A stretch of DNA of 64,000 bases from positions 114,810 to 178,809 of the forward strand of contig JAZAYU010000697.1 of NCBI GenBank assembly GCA_038501625.1. Reading direction: 5' to 3'. The position numbers and the translations under genes were made by a program. Position 1 is the first letter of the stretch. The number at the start of each line of letters is the position of its first letter. Shown here piece after piece: positions 53,401 through 59,275 of this stretch. This stretch comes from Corbicula japonica (taxonomy: Eukaryota > Mollusca > Bivalvia > Venerida > Cyrenidae). The notes under the pieces were generated by a model, which saw only the letters and a list, made by a program, of their open reading frames with translations, had not been told where the DNA came from and did not search any database.

Positions 53401-55660
53401 GAAATTCTTTTTTGTTGTTGTTTTAGGTGAGATTTAATTTAATCATGTCGACTAATGAGATTTTATTTAAATATCCATAATCGCATTTTAAATATTGTTA
53501 ATTTTTATTAGTTCGAAGTCAAGAAATTATTACATATTAGAGATTCGGAATAGACGAAAAGGGAACATTGTAAGCCGACGAACCCGACAAATATGAAAAT
53601 ATTGCAGGCTAGGTTTGATTGAGCCTGTTTATGGGCAGTAATGGAAATGCATATTACTGTCCACACCGCCTAGCCCCTGGTTGAGCGTTACTCAATATTT
53701 ACACCAATATGTATTACAATTTTGATCCATCCCAAACGATATGCCTATGACGGTGAACATGTAACCTTCAATGCGGTATTTTCAGATTAATACCATTCCA
53801 TGTTTAGAGGCAGATAAAAGAGTGGGTTTGCCCTAAACGAGAAAACAATGGACGGAACTAAACAGAATAGAATTTTGAAAGAGGATCTGAGAATATAAAT
53901 CCTACATAATGAAAACAAGAAATATCTTTAAAAAAGATAAACGGCGTTGATGGAAAAGATTTTTATATATAACAAAGAAATAAATAAAGACCGTGCAAAA
54001 ATTTCGTCTGGTGATAATACGTCGATTAAAGAAGAATGTCTAACATTAACTGTACATTCAGTTTCAATAAAATACCTCTTGTAGAGTTAGCACTAATGAT
54101 GAATAAATGTTATTAAAATACAATAAATGAAAATAATAACAACTTCTTACAAGAGCGAAATCTACCAACTTTTACGTAAATTAACTTTAAAAGAAAGTGT
54201 CCCTCGCGAGTATTGAACCCGGGGCCTCCGCTTGAGAGGCGAGTGTGCTAACCACTACACCAATGCGTTTTGAATTTCTGGACTTGAAATTAACAATCAG
54301 TATCAAAGGAACGAGAAAGGAACCAGTAAGAACCAGAAATATCTGCACTTCTCTGTCGTTTTACACTGTGTATTGTACTCGAGTGTTTACCTGACACCTA
54401 TGAATATTCCATATAAAATCGTATTTAAGCCATCAATTGACTTAACTGGTTATTTATACCGTAAATATCTTTTTCTCCAATACAATTAACGCTTTTTAAA
54501 ACGAAAATGCCCGAACATATAAGCGCCAGGTAAATACTTACACACAATAATAAAATCGTTACGGTAATCATTAACAAAACCCACTAATAACCAATCAAAA
54601 TAATGTATTTGATTTTCCCGCTGCATAATAAATTTTATTTACAATATTTCATTGGTCGAAAAACTAGGTCAAAAGTGAGCTTAGACAGCTAACGCCGAAT
54701 AACGCCGAAAAAAAGAAGGAAGTATATCCTTGGGGTGATTGAACAATACCCGAATCTGTATAGGCTGGGATATTGAAACCATTTATCTATAAACTGGCCG
54801 AAATATTTACACAAAGGTAATATTAGAAGTACTTTTGACATAGTACATAAGTATCATGCTCAACGACCTTGAAAGGACGAAAGCATGAATTAAGAGTATC
54901 CCTTAAGACATTAATGTCGGGAACAAAAAAGAACACATTTCTAATATATTGATTAACTCATTCTTATTCTGTTTCAGGTAAAAGCGCCGACGTGTTAGCT
55001 AGTGTTAGCGTTAACTTTAATGAATCACTTGTAGAGCATGGAGTCAGTCCTTATATGGTGGCCAACATCATTTTATGGAACATAGATTTGGATTTGGCAA
55101 TTCTTCAGATTTATCATCCTGATGGGTATCCCTTACCTCCACCCTTACAACTATTTTGTGAAGAAAAAGAATACATTAAATTTAAGGAAGTTTACCTTAT
55201 TGGATATGGGCATCCAAACGACGAAAGCAAACGCCTAGATCCAAAGTGTAAAATACTATGGCCGGATAGTGAGCAAGTGACGGCTGCTAAACGATGGTTG
55301 GATGAAAATACATCCTCGCTAATGTGTACATTAAAATTAAGTGGGATGCATTCTGATATAGTTGCTTTGGTTGAGAAGGGGTATGAAGGTCTTGACCACC
55401 CGGACAAGCTTATATTTGATTGCTACCTTCAACAAGGCGGCTCAGGGTCACCTGCTTTAATACACAACGGTTCGGATACTGTCAAGGTTGTCGGGATTTT
55501 AACTCACGAGATGCCAGAATTTTATTTCTTTCTGAACAATTTAGCTCGCAAGAAGATTGACGACTCCTACCTGTTCGAAATGGGGCCAAAGATGTCTAGC
55601 ATATATAAATTCGTATTAAGTATCTACCCAGAGTTAGCATCAGAAATATTCAGTGTTTAA
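25712..55660 (+). CDS. membrane-anchored BIR-BIR-UBA-serine protease fusion gene (12 coding exons)
   Basis: The coding exons are 25712-25742, 29945-29977, 31254-31280, 31769-31810, 34646-36736, 37378-37509, 39023-39061, 40128-40234, 43934-43955, 52619-52741, 53176-53394 and 54978-55660. They sum to 3,549 nt, or 1,182 codons plus stop. All introns are GT-AG; all are phase 1 except the one after exon 8, which is phase 0. Domain order: hydrophobic segment at residues 22-44, acidic 17-residue repeats at about 53-426, BIR1 at about 600-672, BIR2 at about 756-822, UBA-like at about 842-883, then a PA-clan (trypsin-fold) protease with His949, Asp994 and Ser1111. There is no RING. BIR domains bind caspases or IAP-binding-motif proteins, UBA domains bind ubiquitin, and the protease should cut peptide bonds; the combined role is inference. 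Transcript ends are unknown, and upstream non-coding exons are likely. Confidence 0.85.
28356..28493. repeat. imperfect palindrome (~60-bp arms)
   Basis: The left arm 'ttattaatcaagtgaattcatattgg' and on to 'tagtcatattggccc' pairs with the right arm 'aatatgactgtccgagaccc' to 'gaattcaattgattaatgac'. The arms are about 60 bp with a small loop at 'gaggccgagg'. The unit looks like a fold-back element end. Confidence 0.8.
29385..29516. repeat. near-perfect inverted repeat (43-44 bp arms)
   Basis: The arms at 29385-29428 and 29474-29516 pair with one extra base: 'ggttattagacgttttactg' opens the left arm and its complement closes the right. The loop is about 45 bp. The text 'attggacgag' and 'agtccaaatata' inside shows internal sub-repeats. 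A second, shorter inverted pair ('ttattcttcatctaataaat' type) at 29519-29539 and 29895-29915 encloses the next 400 bp. Confidence 0.88.
29945..29977 (+). CDS. exon 2 of the BIR-protease gene (33-bp micro-exon)
   Basis: Acceptor 'attacag' and donor 'GTAAGC' bracket 33 bp that keep the phase-1 frame and read (G)SMIGCLGPLE. It is symmetrical, so skipping it would not shift the frame. Confidence 0.7.
31254..31280 (+). CDS. exon 3 of the BIR-protease gene (27-bp micro-exon)
   Basis: Acceptor 'cattccag' and donor 'GTAAGC' bracket 27 bp encoding GGIIMLCAL, the first half of the predicted membrane helix. The exon is symmetrical phase 1. Confidence 0.7.
31769..31810 (+). CDS. exon 4 of the BIR-protease gene (42-bp micro-exon)
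   Basis: Acceptor 'gattctag' and donor 'GTAAGT' bracket 42 bp encoding GLIGIFSLIVNVVG, the second half of a hydrophobic stretch of about 23 residues. No charged residue interrupts exons 3 and 4, which together fit one transmembrane helix or uncleaved signal anchor. Confidence 0.72.
31811..34645 (+). other. intron 4 with tandem-repeat element
   Basis: This 2.8-kb intron holds a 'gtccgtccgtccgtcc' molluscan-type repeat fragment near 31940-32100 and the inverted-repeat element at 33051-34396. The remainder is AT-rich. No further exon is needed between exons 4 and 5, because their phases already match. Confidence 0.6.
33051..34396. mobile_element. inverted-repeat element with internal ~235-bp tandem array
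   Basis: The ends are inverted repeats ('tgttacaacccgttttgt' at 33051-33068; complement at 34379-34396). Inside are about six direct copies of a unit with the core 'ttattacaaaacgggttg.aaggtatcaaccacttttgtaataacgag', near 33110, 33365, 33575, 33810, 34050 and 34290, at about 235-bp spacing. Small hairpins ('gagaattataataattataac') sit at both edges. Bivalve pearl-like elements have a comparable plan of termini around a satellite-like core; the kinship is inference. Confidence 0.82.
34646..36736 (+). CDS. exon 5 of the BIR-protease gene: acidic repeats and BIR1
   Basis: This 2,091-bp exon uses acceptor 'cagatag' at 34639-34645; nearby AGs would hit stops. Donor 'G|GTGCGT' ends it; the frame only runs on to a stop at 36756 if the intron is retained. 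It encodes ATSIAKGQTPHED, then 21 full copies of a 17-residue acidic unit, then about 170 residues of unassigned, mostly polar sequence. BIR1 follows (about 36319-36531): 'RFCTFRSYP', 'LAEAGFYY', and the zinc ligands C-x2-C-x16-H-x6-C in 'CYCCG...IHKRINPTC'. A polar Ser/Pro/Glu-rich tail follows. Minus-strand frames across the repeats are shadows. Confidence 0.9.
34699..35769 (+). repeat. 51-bp coding minisatellite (21 copies)
   Basis: Twenty-one uninterrupted 51-bp units encode variants of LNAVSFQTPHEDDADDE, with partial units on both sides. The length is a multiple of three, so copy number can change without breaking the frame. Two subtypes alternate: SFQT against SLHT, and leading Leu against Lys. 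The N-terminal block is Leu-type and the middle block Lys-type, showing spread by unequal exchange. The net charge is strongly negative. Confidence 0.97.
37378..37509 (+). CDS. exon 6 of the BIR-protease gene: start of BIR2
   Basis: Acceptor 'atccacag' and donor 'G|GTAGGA' bracket 132 bp. After a short helix-rich lead (INTAISEQNRLATK) it encodes the N-terminal half of the second BIR domain: RLTSYIDWP, then VLAEAGFVYEG, matching the R-x-x-(T/S)-(F/Y)-x-x-W-P and L-A-x-A-G-F signatures. It joins exons 5 and 7 in phase 1. Confidence 0.88.
37843..38490. repeat. interleaved inverted repeats bounded by microsatellites
   Basis: An (AC)n(AT)n(GT)n tract (37843-37892) leads into arm A (37887-37936), whose perfect inverted copy A' is at 38322-38371. 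Arm B (38270-38307) has a perfect inverted copy B' at 38398-38435. The order is A, B, A', B', so the two hairpins interlock and cannot form together as simple stems. A (TA)n tract (38438-38490) closes the block. It lies in intron 6. Confidence 0.9.
38580..38830 (+). repeat. intronic repeat also present before exon 12
   Basis: Blocks such as 'gagatacatccttgggttgat' and 'atcgctcaacg.gctg' have diverged counterparts near 54719-54900 ('agtatatccttggggtgat', 'atgctcaacgaccttg'), and 'gaatataaatc.tac.ta' near 53890. The copy at 53.9 kb is split by the tRNA-like ~1-kb repeat. A further fragment is near 2670-2720. Confidence 0.6.
39023..39061 (+). CDS. exon 7 of the BIR-protease gene: BIR2 zinc Cys pair
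   Basis: A 39-bp exon (acceptor 'gtttcag', donor 'GTATTA') encoding IGDCVRCFCCRI. It supplies the C-x2-C zinc ligands of BIR2. It is symmetrical phase 1, so skipping it would keep the frame but remove two zinc ligands. Confidence 0.85.
   Translation, partial: ELVIVFDASAVE
40128..40234 (+). CDS. exon 8 of the BIR-protease gene: end of BIR2
   Basis: Acceptor 'ttttatag' and donor 'GTAAGA' bracket 107 bp encoding LETWTQDMTPWNEHIRYAKN then Cys. This completes BIR2: with exon 7 the spacing is C-x2-C-x16-H-x6-C, exactly canonical. The exon ends in phase 0, the only break from the phase-1 rule in this gene. Confidence 0.88.
40300..40555 (+). repeat. molluscan-type 'gggccataactc' repeat with GTACGGAC minisatellite
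   Basis: The block starts 'aacaaagggccataactctgg', ends 'cactttttgggggcataa', and contains a short array of 'gtacggacggac' steps at 40468-40512. The same theme ('caaagggccataactctg', then 'gacggac' steps) builds the large array at 61.5-63.5 kb, so the two are related families. Confidence 0.75.
40899..41944 (-). mobile_element. ~1-kb repeat family with tRNA-like core, copy 2
   Basis: This is the fullest copy. It starts 'aagaactttctttaaaaaagatatacggcg', holds the reversed tRNA-like block near 41344-41405 ('ttgaacccggggactcc'), and ends 'gacagctaacgccgaaaa'. It lies in intron 8. Confidence 0.85.
42531..43515 (-). mobile_element. ~1-kb repeat family with tRNA-like core, copy 3
   Basis: It inserted into another repeat whose uninterrupted relative is at 58970-59020: 'aaatttcaa' on the left joins 'atga.attttggggaaaa' on the right in that empty copy. 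This fixes the ends at 'aagaaatatc' and 'cgccgaaaa'. The tRNA-like block is at about 42990-43053. Confidence 0.88.
43516..43770 (+). repeat. dispersed repeat shared with 59005-59270
   Basis: About 250 bp align in the same orientation with 59005-59270 ('tagtctaattcatgttctaa', 'agaaaaaccgtttg.atgaga', 'agtatatgctggtctacaa'). The relation shows the two flanks of copy 3 of the ~1-kb repeat were once contiguous. Confidence 0.85.
43934..43955 (+). CDS. exon 9 of the BIR-protease gene (22-bp micro-exon)
   Basis: Acceptor 'gttttcag' and donor 'GTAAGT' bracket 22 bp (NVGENII plus one base). It enters in phase 0 and leaves in phase 1, exactly what is needed to connect exons 8 and 10. That fit is the main reason to accept so short an exon. 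Confidence 0.7.
44085..45070 (+). repeat. degenerate tandem repeat in intron 9
   Basis: A leading block 'agctcgactattcgaagaataggggagc' followed by 'gtcggcgtcggtgtcggcgtcc' opens about seven diverged units of 120-160 bp. Each contains 'ccataactt.aaa.tact', 'ttcaccatcaaaatctacatc' and 'ttatgcccctttt'. This is of the molluscan 'ccataact' repeat type; no coding potential is seen. Confidence 0.75.
45353..45897. mobile_element. 545-bp mariner-type MITE
   Basis: The inverted ends 'cactcaacaaaagttctaat' and its near complement 'attagaactttttttgagtg' are flanked by TA at 45351-45352 and 45898-45899. The interior encodes no protein. TA duplication and short size indicate a non-autonomous Tc1/mariner-type element. 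Confidence 0.88.
46692..49300. mobile_element. 2.6-kb inverted-repeat element with nested LINE fragment
   Basis: The ends share an inverted repeat of about 36 bp: 'taaggccttaaaaaaaaaag' then 'gtttgtttctggttac' at 46692-46727, complement at 49265-49300. A 'gggtcggtaggtcgg' or 'cggtcggtcggg' run lies just inside each end. The interior has no transposase I recognise and contains a LINE 3' piece at 47645-48231. The frame at 48748-49143 has no motif. I saw no clear target duplication, so the class is unassigned. Confidence 0.7.
47645..48231 (+). pseudogene. LINE reverse transcriptase C-terminal fragment with (ATTGT)n tail
   Basis: The open frame 47675-47971 reads 'FRTRNNRLPVETGSW' then 'LRVCNLCHRSIGDEFHYIFEC'. 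This is the cysteine/histidine-containing C-terminus typical of RT polyproteins of molluscan non-LTR retrotransposons. After about 230 bp of 3' UTR the copy ends in a short ATTGT-unit tail (48203-48230), a usual LINE 3' signature. Only the 3' end is present (5' truncation). Confidence 0.78.
49388..50147. mobile_element. 760-bp hAT-type MITE
   Basis: The ends are inverted repeats ('tagggatgggaacgagta' and complement), each followed inward by 'ggtactcgggtactcgg'-type repeats. A perfect 8-bp duplication, ATTTACAT, flanks it at 49380-49387 and 50148-50155. An 8-bp duplication and TAGGG-type termini are hAT features. The interior has no transposase. Confidence 0.93.
50720..51650 (+). repeat. degenerate tandem repeat, ~330-bp spacing
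   Basis: The block 'aaaatatcttctcaagaacgtccagattacaaagatatttcacaggaacat' occurs at about 50912 and, with few changes, at about 51238; weaker copies follow near 51500. It is preceded by 'gtcttcgttcggcgtctgttgtccgcccatcaac', a block of the kind found in molluscan non-coding repeats. No gene is seen. Confidence 0.75.
52619..52741 (+). CDS. exon 10 of the BIR-protease gene: UBA-like domain
   Basis: Acceptor 'aatacag' and donor 'GTAAGT' bracket 123 bp encoding about 41 residues with the pattern AAQGVLDLGYQPRIIKMAI. This resembles the UBA domain found after the BIRs in cIAP/XIAP-type proteins (a helix, an LGY/MGF loop, then a second helix). UBA domains bind ubiquitin. The domain is short and the assignment is by pattern. 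Confidence 0.75.
53176..53394 (+). CDS. exon 11 of the BIR-protease gene: protease N-half with catalytic His
   Basis: Acceptor 'ttttgcag' and donor 'GTTAGT' bracket 219 bp. After a Cys/Ser-rich linker it encodes SVGALIYKKKLGTVFRVGS then VYVMTAWHVVQDF. A glycine-flanked strand followed by TAWHVV is the catalytic-His signature of trypsin-fold peptidases of the HtrA/Trypsin_2/FAM111 type (compare TA.HV). His949 is the predicted base. Confidence 0.88.
53917..54712 (-). mobile_element. ~1-kb repeat family with tRNA-like core, copy 4 (internally deleted)
   Basis: This copy in intron 11 lacks about 150 bp between 'agatttttatatata' and 'aatttcgtctggtgataata'. It keeps the reversed tRNA-like block (54208-54272) and ends with a doubled 'taacgccgaa'. 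It splits the intronic repeat whose relative is at 38580-38830, giving a second natural empty site. Confidence 0.85.
54978..55660 (+). CDS. exon 12 of the BIR-protease gene: protease C-half, stop
   Basis: Acceptor 'gtttcag' opens the last coding exon of 683 bp, ending with TAA. It holds the catalytic Asp in NIDLDLAIL (Asp994 predicted) and the nucleophile motif QQGGSGSPAL, which aligns with the GDSGGP consensus (Ser1111), followed by KVVGILTHE, a typical strand after the nucleophile. An insert of about 90 residues with many Lys and Asp separates Asp and Ser, longer than in HtrA. No PDZ domain follows. The triad is complete, so activity is plausible. Confidence 0.9.
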
Positions 55661-55959
55661 ATGCACGTTCAAATATAACTGGAATGTGGAAGTATGCTAC
55701 CTAAAATGACATTACGAAAAGTCAACACAAATAAGTGTTTCTACGGTTTTAGGCATTGTCTTACGCTAGTCGTGTTGCCTTATTTTGATAGTAAATGAAC
55801 ATAATAAGCCACCGTTGTATCCGTTATTGAAAAAAACTCGGCTTGCTTTATCAATAACGGCAAATTTGCTGGCAACTGTGACTTTGTGCATCACATCACT
55901 GAAGCCTTTTTAGGCCTCGTCTTGTTCAAAGATTCAAAATCATAAAACTGTTGGGTATA
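55661..55959 (+). other. 3' flank of the BIR-protease gene
   Basis: No canonical AATAAA is visible in the first 300 bp after the stop. A small hairpin ('ccgttattga' at 55821-55830, complement at 55851-55860) lies here. The true transcript end cannot be placed by eye. Confidence 0.5.
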
Positions 55960-56720
55960 AAACATATTGTAAACTGTATTATTCATGTGTGGTTCCAGTT
56001 TTAGACTACTGTTCTTCTGTTTGGGGTTTCAAAACTTTCAATTAAATTTATTTGATTCAAAACAGAGCGATAAGGTATTTTCTAGGTGTTCACAAATTCA
56101 CACCAATTTTAGCGTTAAATGGGGATATGGGTTGGATTATTACAAAACACAGACATTGGGTAAACATGATTAGATTATGGAACAGAATAGTAAAAATGAA
56201 TAACTGAAGATTGACAAGAAAAATATTTGAATATGTTTATTTGTCTAATGGAAATACTTGGTGCTCAGAAATAAAACAAATTCTATGTGAAGTAAATCTT
56301 TCGGCCTGTTATGACAGTAAAACTACGGTTGATCTCAAAGAGGTAGAAGACAGATTATTTACAAAATATAAAGAAGATTGGTCTAATAATATAAAAACAG
56401 TCTCAAAGTTGAGAACTTACATAAAATGTAAATCAGAATACAATACAGAAAAATATCTTCTCAAATCTTTCAAAGGTTGAGAGATCACATTTAGCACAAT
56501 TTCGCTGCGGTATTCTACATCTTCGGGTTAAAACTGGAAGATTTGTGGGTCTTAACCAAAAAGATAGTTTTGTCAAATTTGCAAGAGAAATAGTGAAGAA
56601 GAAGATGAAAATCATTTCTTGTTAAAGTGTTCCATGTATCAGGACATCAGAGACAATCTACTACACACAGCAATTGCTAAAAATGAACATTTTCCAACGC
56701 TTTCAGATACAGGAAACACT
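55960..56720 (+). pseudogene. LINE reverse transcriptase C-terminal remnant
   Basis: Across three frames the sequence reads like the C-terminal part of a molluscan LINE polyprotein: a 'LDYCSSVWGF'-type piece near 55995, then 89 open codons (56211-56480) with 'WCSEIKQILCEV' and 'KLRTYIKCKSEY'. A shifted piece near 56580-56700 has 'EDENHFLLKCSMYQDIR', the zinc-like C-terminus. Several frameshifts and stops make it dead. It begins 300 bp downstream of the protease stop. Confidence 0.75.
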
Positions 56721-57013
56721 AGTTTATTTACTAAATAACCATTTTATCCATGTGTCAAAACTTATTGTTAGCGGCATGATTAGAAGAAAATCTATACTGT
56801 ACATTTAAATAAATTATCTGTATTTTCTACGAAAAATCTCTCGTTAAAAATCAACTTGAGTAATATGTATTTATTTCTTTTCAAACTCTCGTTCAGTCAC
56901 ATCAAATGTACATATTTTGTTTTCTATTTTGTGACTTAAAATGTAAATAGTACATGTACATGCGTACTTATTGAAAATGTCATACAGTATTAGATTCTGT
57001 TCTAATGTTTAAA

Positions 57014-57261
57014 CAGGGGTCGTGAGTTCGATCCCCAGCCGAGGCGGGAAAAATTTCTCCGTGACAATTGAACTCGGACATTGCGTCTGAGAGTCATTTG
57101 TCCCTCACCTCTGATTCAAGTGAGGAAGCAGTCGGTCGCTTGCGGAGAAATTGGTTAGTACTGGTTAGAGACCCAGGAACACCGGTTAGGTGGACTGACC
57201 GCCGGGATATAACCCAGAAAAGTGTTGAAACCAGGCGTTAAACCCCAAACAAAAAACAAAA
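57014..57261 (+). mobile_element. tRNA-derived SINE with 13-bp target duplication
   Basis: A tRNA B box ('gagttcgatcccc') opens the copy, and the body ends 'gtgttgaaaccaggcgttaaacccc' followed by an A-rich tail. A perfect 13-bp duplication TCTAATGTTTAAA flanks it (57001-57013 and 57262-57274). The A box is missing, so the copy is 5'-truncated. The 'gcgttaaacccc' end is reminiscent of bivalve V-type SINEs such as RUDI; family assignment is inference. Confidence 0.88.
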
Positions 57262-57364
57262 TCTAATGTTTAAAATTAGCTGAAGTGACTTATAGGCCCA
57301 ACGTGGTCGGGTGTTGTAATTATTTGTTATTATTGTTTGTAAATATTATACACAATGTCACTAT

Positions 57365-57535
57365 AATAAAATTTACTTACTTACTTACTTACTAACTTCA
57401 CTTACTTTACTTACTTGCTTGCTTGCTCGCTCGTTCGCTTGCTCGCTCGCTCGCTCACTGACTCACTTACTGACTTACTTTACTACTTTACTTTACTTTA
57501 CTTTACTTTACTTTACTTTACTTTACTTTACTTAC

Positions 57536-57571
<36 letters not shown>
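57365..57571 (+). repeat. TTAC/TTGC/CTCG microsatellite
   Basis: Tetra- and pentanucleotide runs (acttactt, gcttgctcgctc, actttacttt) about 200 bp long. The leucine/threonine-rich frame across it is an artefact. Confidence 0.95.
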
Positions 57572-57572
<1 letters not shown>

Positions 57573-58616
57573 CATTAATTTTAAATTAAAAACGAAAAAA
57601 AATGTGTCGACATTGTATCCGTAAACGCTGAAAATAATTCGATTTTCCTTTTATCACTTATGACGAACCTGATTTCTGAAAGGCAAATGTCAGCATGATT
57701 TCAGCGAATTTATGCGTTTCGTAATCGCGAAAGATTTTAAGATTGCGTTCAGTCATTGTAAATATGTTGGCTTTGTGTTCTTCAGAATGTCGTATGATTT
57801 ATTACGACTAACAGCGCTAGCCGGATTTATATTTAAGCAACATGATGTTAAATCGTTATCATCATTTTGCAACATATATGTATTAAGTGAACACTGAATG
57901 CAGAATTTGGTCGGCATTAGGCATCAAATGATCTACTCATTCAATTGTAGAAACGAACGTTTGACTGGGAAACTAAGGATAAACATAGAAGTTAGAACGT
58001 TTGACTGGACCGACTTCAAAAAAGAACGTATAACTAGATCGGATGAAGACATAATCTTATGCCGTAGGACAGTTGTATGGAAAAAGATGGAACCAACTCA
58101 ACCGTTTCCCGCTAACATGCATCAGACAGTTATTCTTCACTTTCTATCTGAGTGTAGATAATCCCACGAGATATTCTCGGGTACATCTAGTTCGTGTCTG
58201 TTTGTTTATTAAACGATTAAACATCAACATAACGGCATTACTCAGGATAATCTTTCATAGCTAGTATTATGTTTCAATAGGCAATTGATTACATTACTAC
58301 ATAATAGACAGCCGTCAGTGAGATTTTCTCAATGACGATGAACTTATTTTATTTAGAACAGATTGATTTTTCGGTACTTTGAGGTCATCTACTATAACCG
58401 ACTACTAGACATCATAGGCCCTTATAATATTTTCTATAGCCCAAGCATCAAGTACTGACAGGGTATATGATTTCAGTCACCAATCCGTAAGCCGAACAAC
58501 AATTATAATAACTACCATCTGTAAATTAAAAAGAAACTTTTAAATTATCAACATGATATTCTACAGCGCTCTGCATGCCTGGTGATTAACCCATCTACAG
58601 TTGGTGTAATGCTTAT
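57572..58616. other. gene-free stretch
   Basis: Two adjoining frames (57712-57897 and 57898-58161) show no motif, splice context or homology I recognise. I do not call a gene. Confidence 0.4.
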
Positions 58617-59275
58617 CTCTTCATTTGCACGCCTGTGGCAGGGGTTTAAGAGTTTATGGACGTTTTTAGGGAAATATTGTAAAAGAACTTAAGAGGCTCA
58701 ATCTGTTACTTTTGTCACAGTCATTGTGTTCTTGCTTATTTGATTCTGATCAATGATTACCCGCCACTTTGCTTGACAGTGCTATAATATTTTTATGTTT
58801 TATATGATTGTATGCCTTTGCATGCAATATTGTCGAGATGATGGGTGGGTTGGAGTTATTTCACCAAGACAACTTTTTGGCTGTGTAGGGCAGCTGTGTC
58901 TTCTGTTGCTATTCCTGATATGCATATTTCACTCTTTCTTCCGTTATATCCCTCATTTTTAAGGCGTCGCAAACATTGCAATGGGCGAAAACAGGCTAAA
59001 ATTTCAAAAATGAAATTTGGGGAAAATACTTATCGCCACCTAGATTTTAGTAAAGAAATGTATTTAGCAAAGGATGTAGTTAATGTTGCAAGCTCAATTT
59101 AGTCTAATTCATGTTCTAATTATCAAGTTCATACTAAAACAAAAGAAAAACCGTTTGCATGAGAACTCTGAAATTCACGGACAATATACCAAACCAACTC
59201 ATACCTGTAATAAGTATATGCTGGTCTACAACGTTTAGTGCCGATTCGTCAAAATAATGTTAGGGTTTTTCAAGA
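58617..59275 (+). repeat. dispersed composite repeat (related to 26.1, 27.2 and 43.5 kb)
   Basis: The first half (58632-58860) matches the 'ggcaggggtttaagagttta' repeat of intron 1. The second half (58970-59270) matches 42490-42530 plus 43516-43770, without the ~1-kb insertion found there. Confidence 0.8.
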
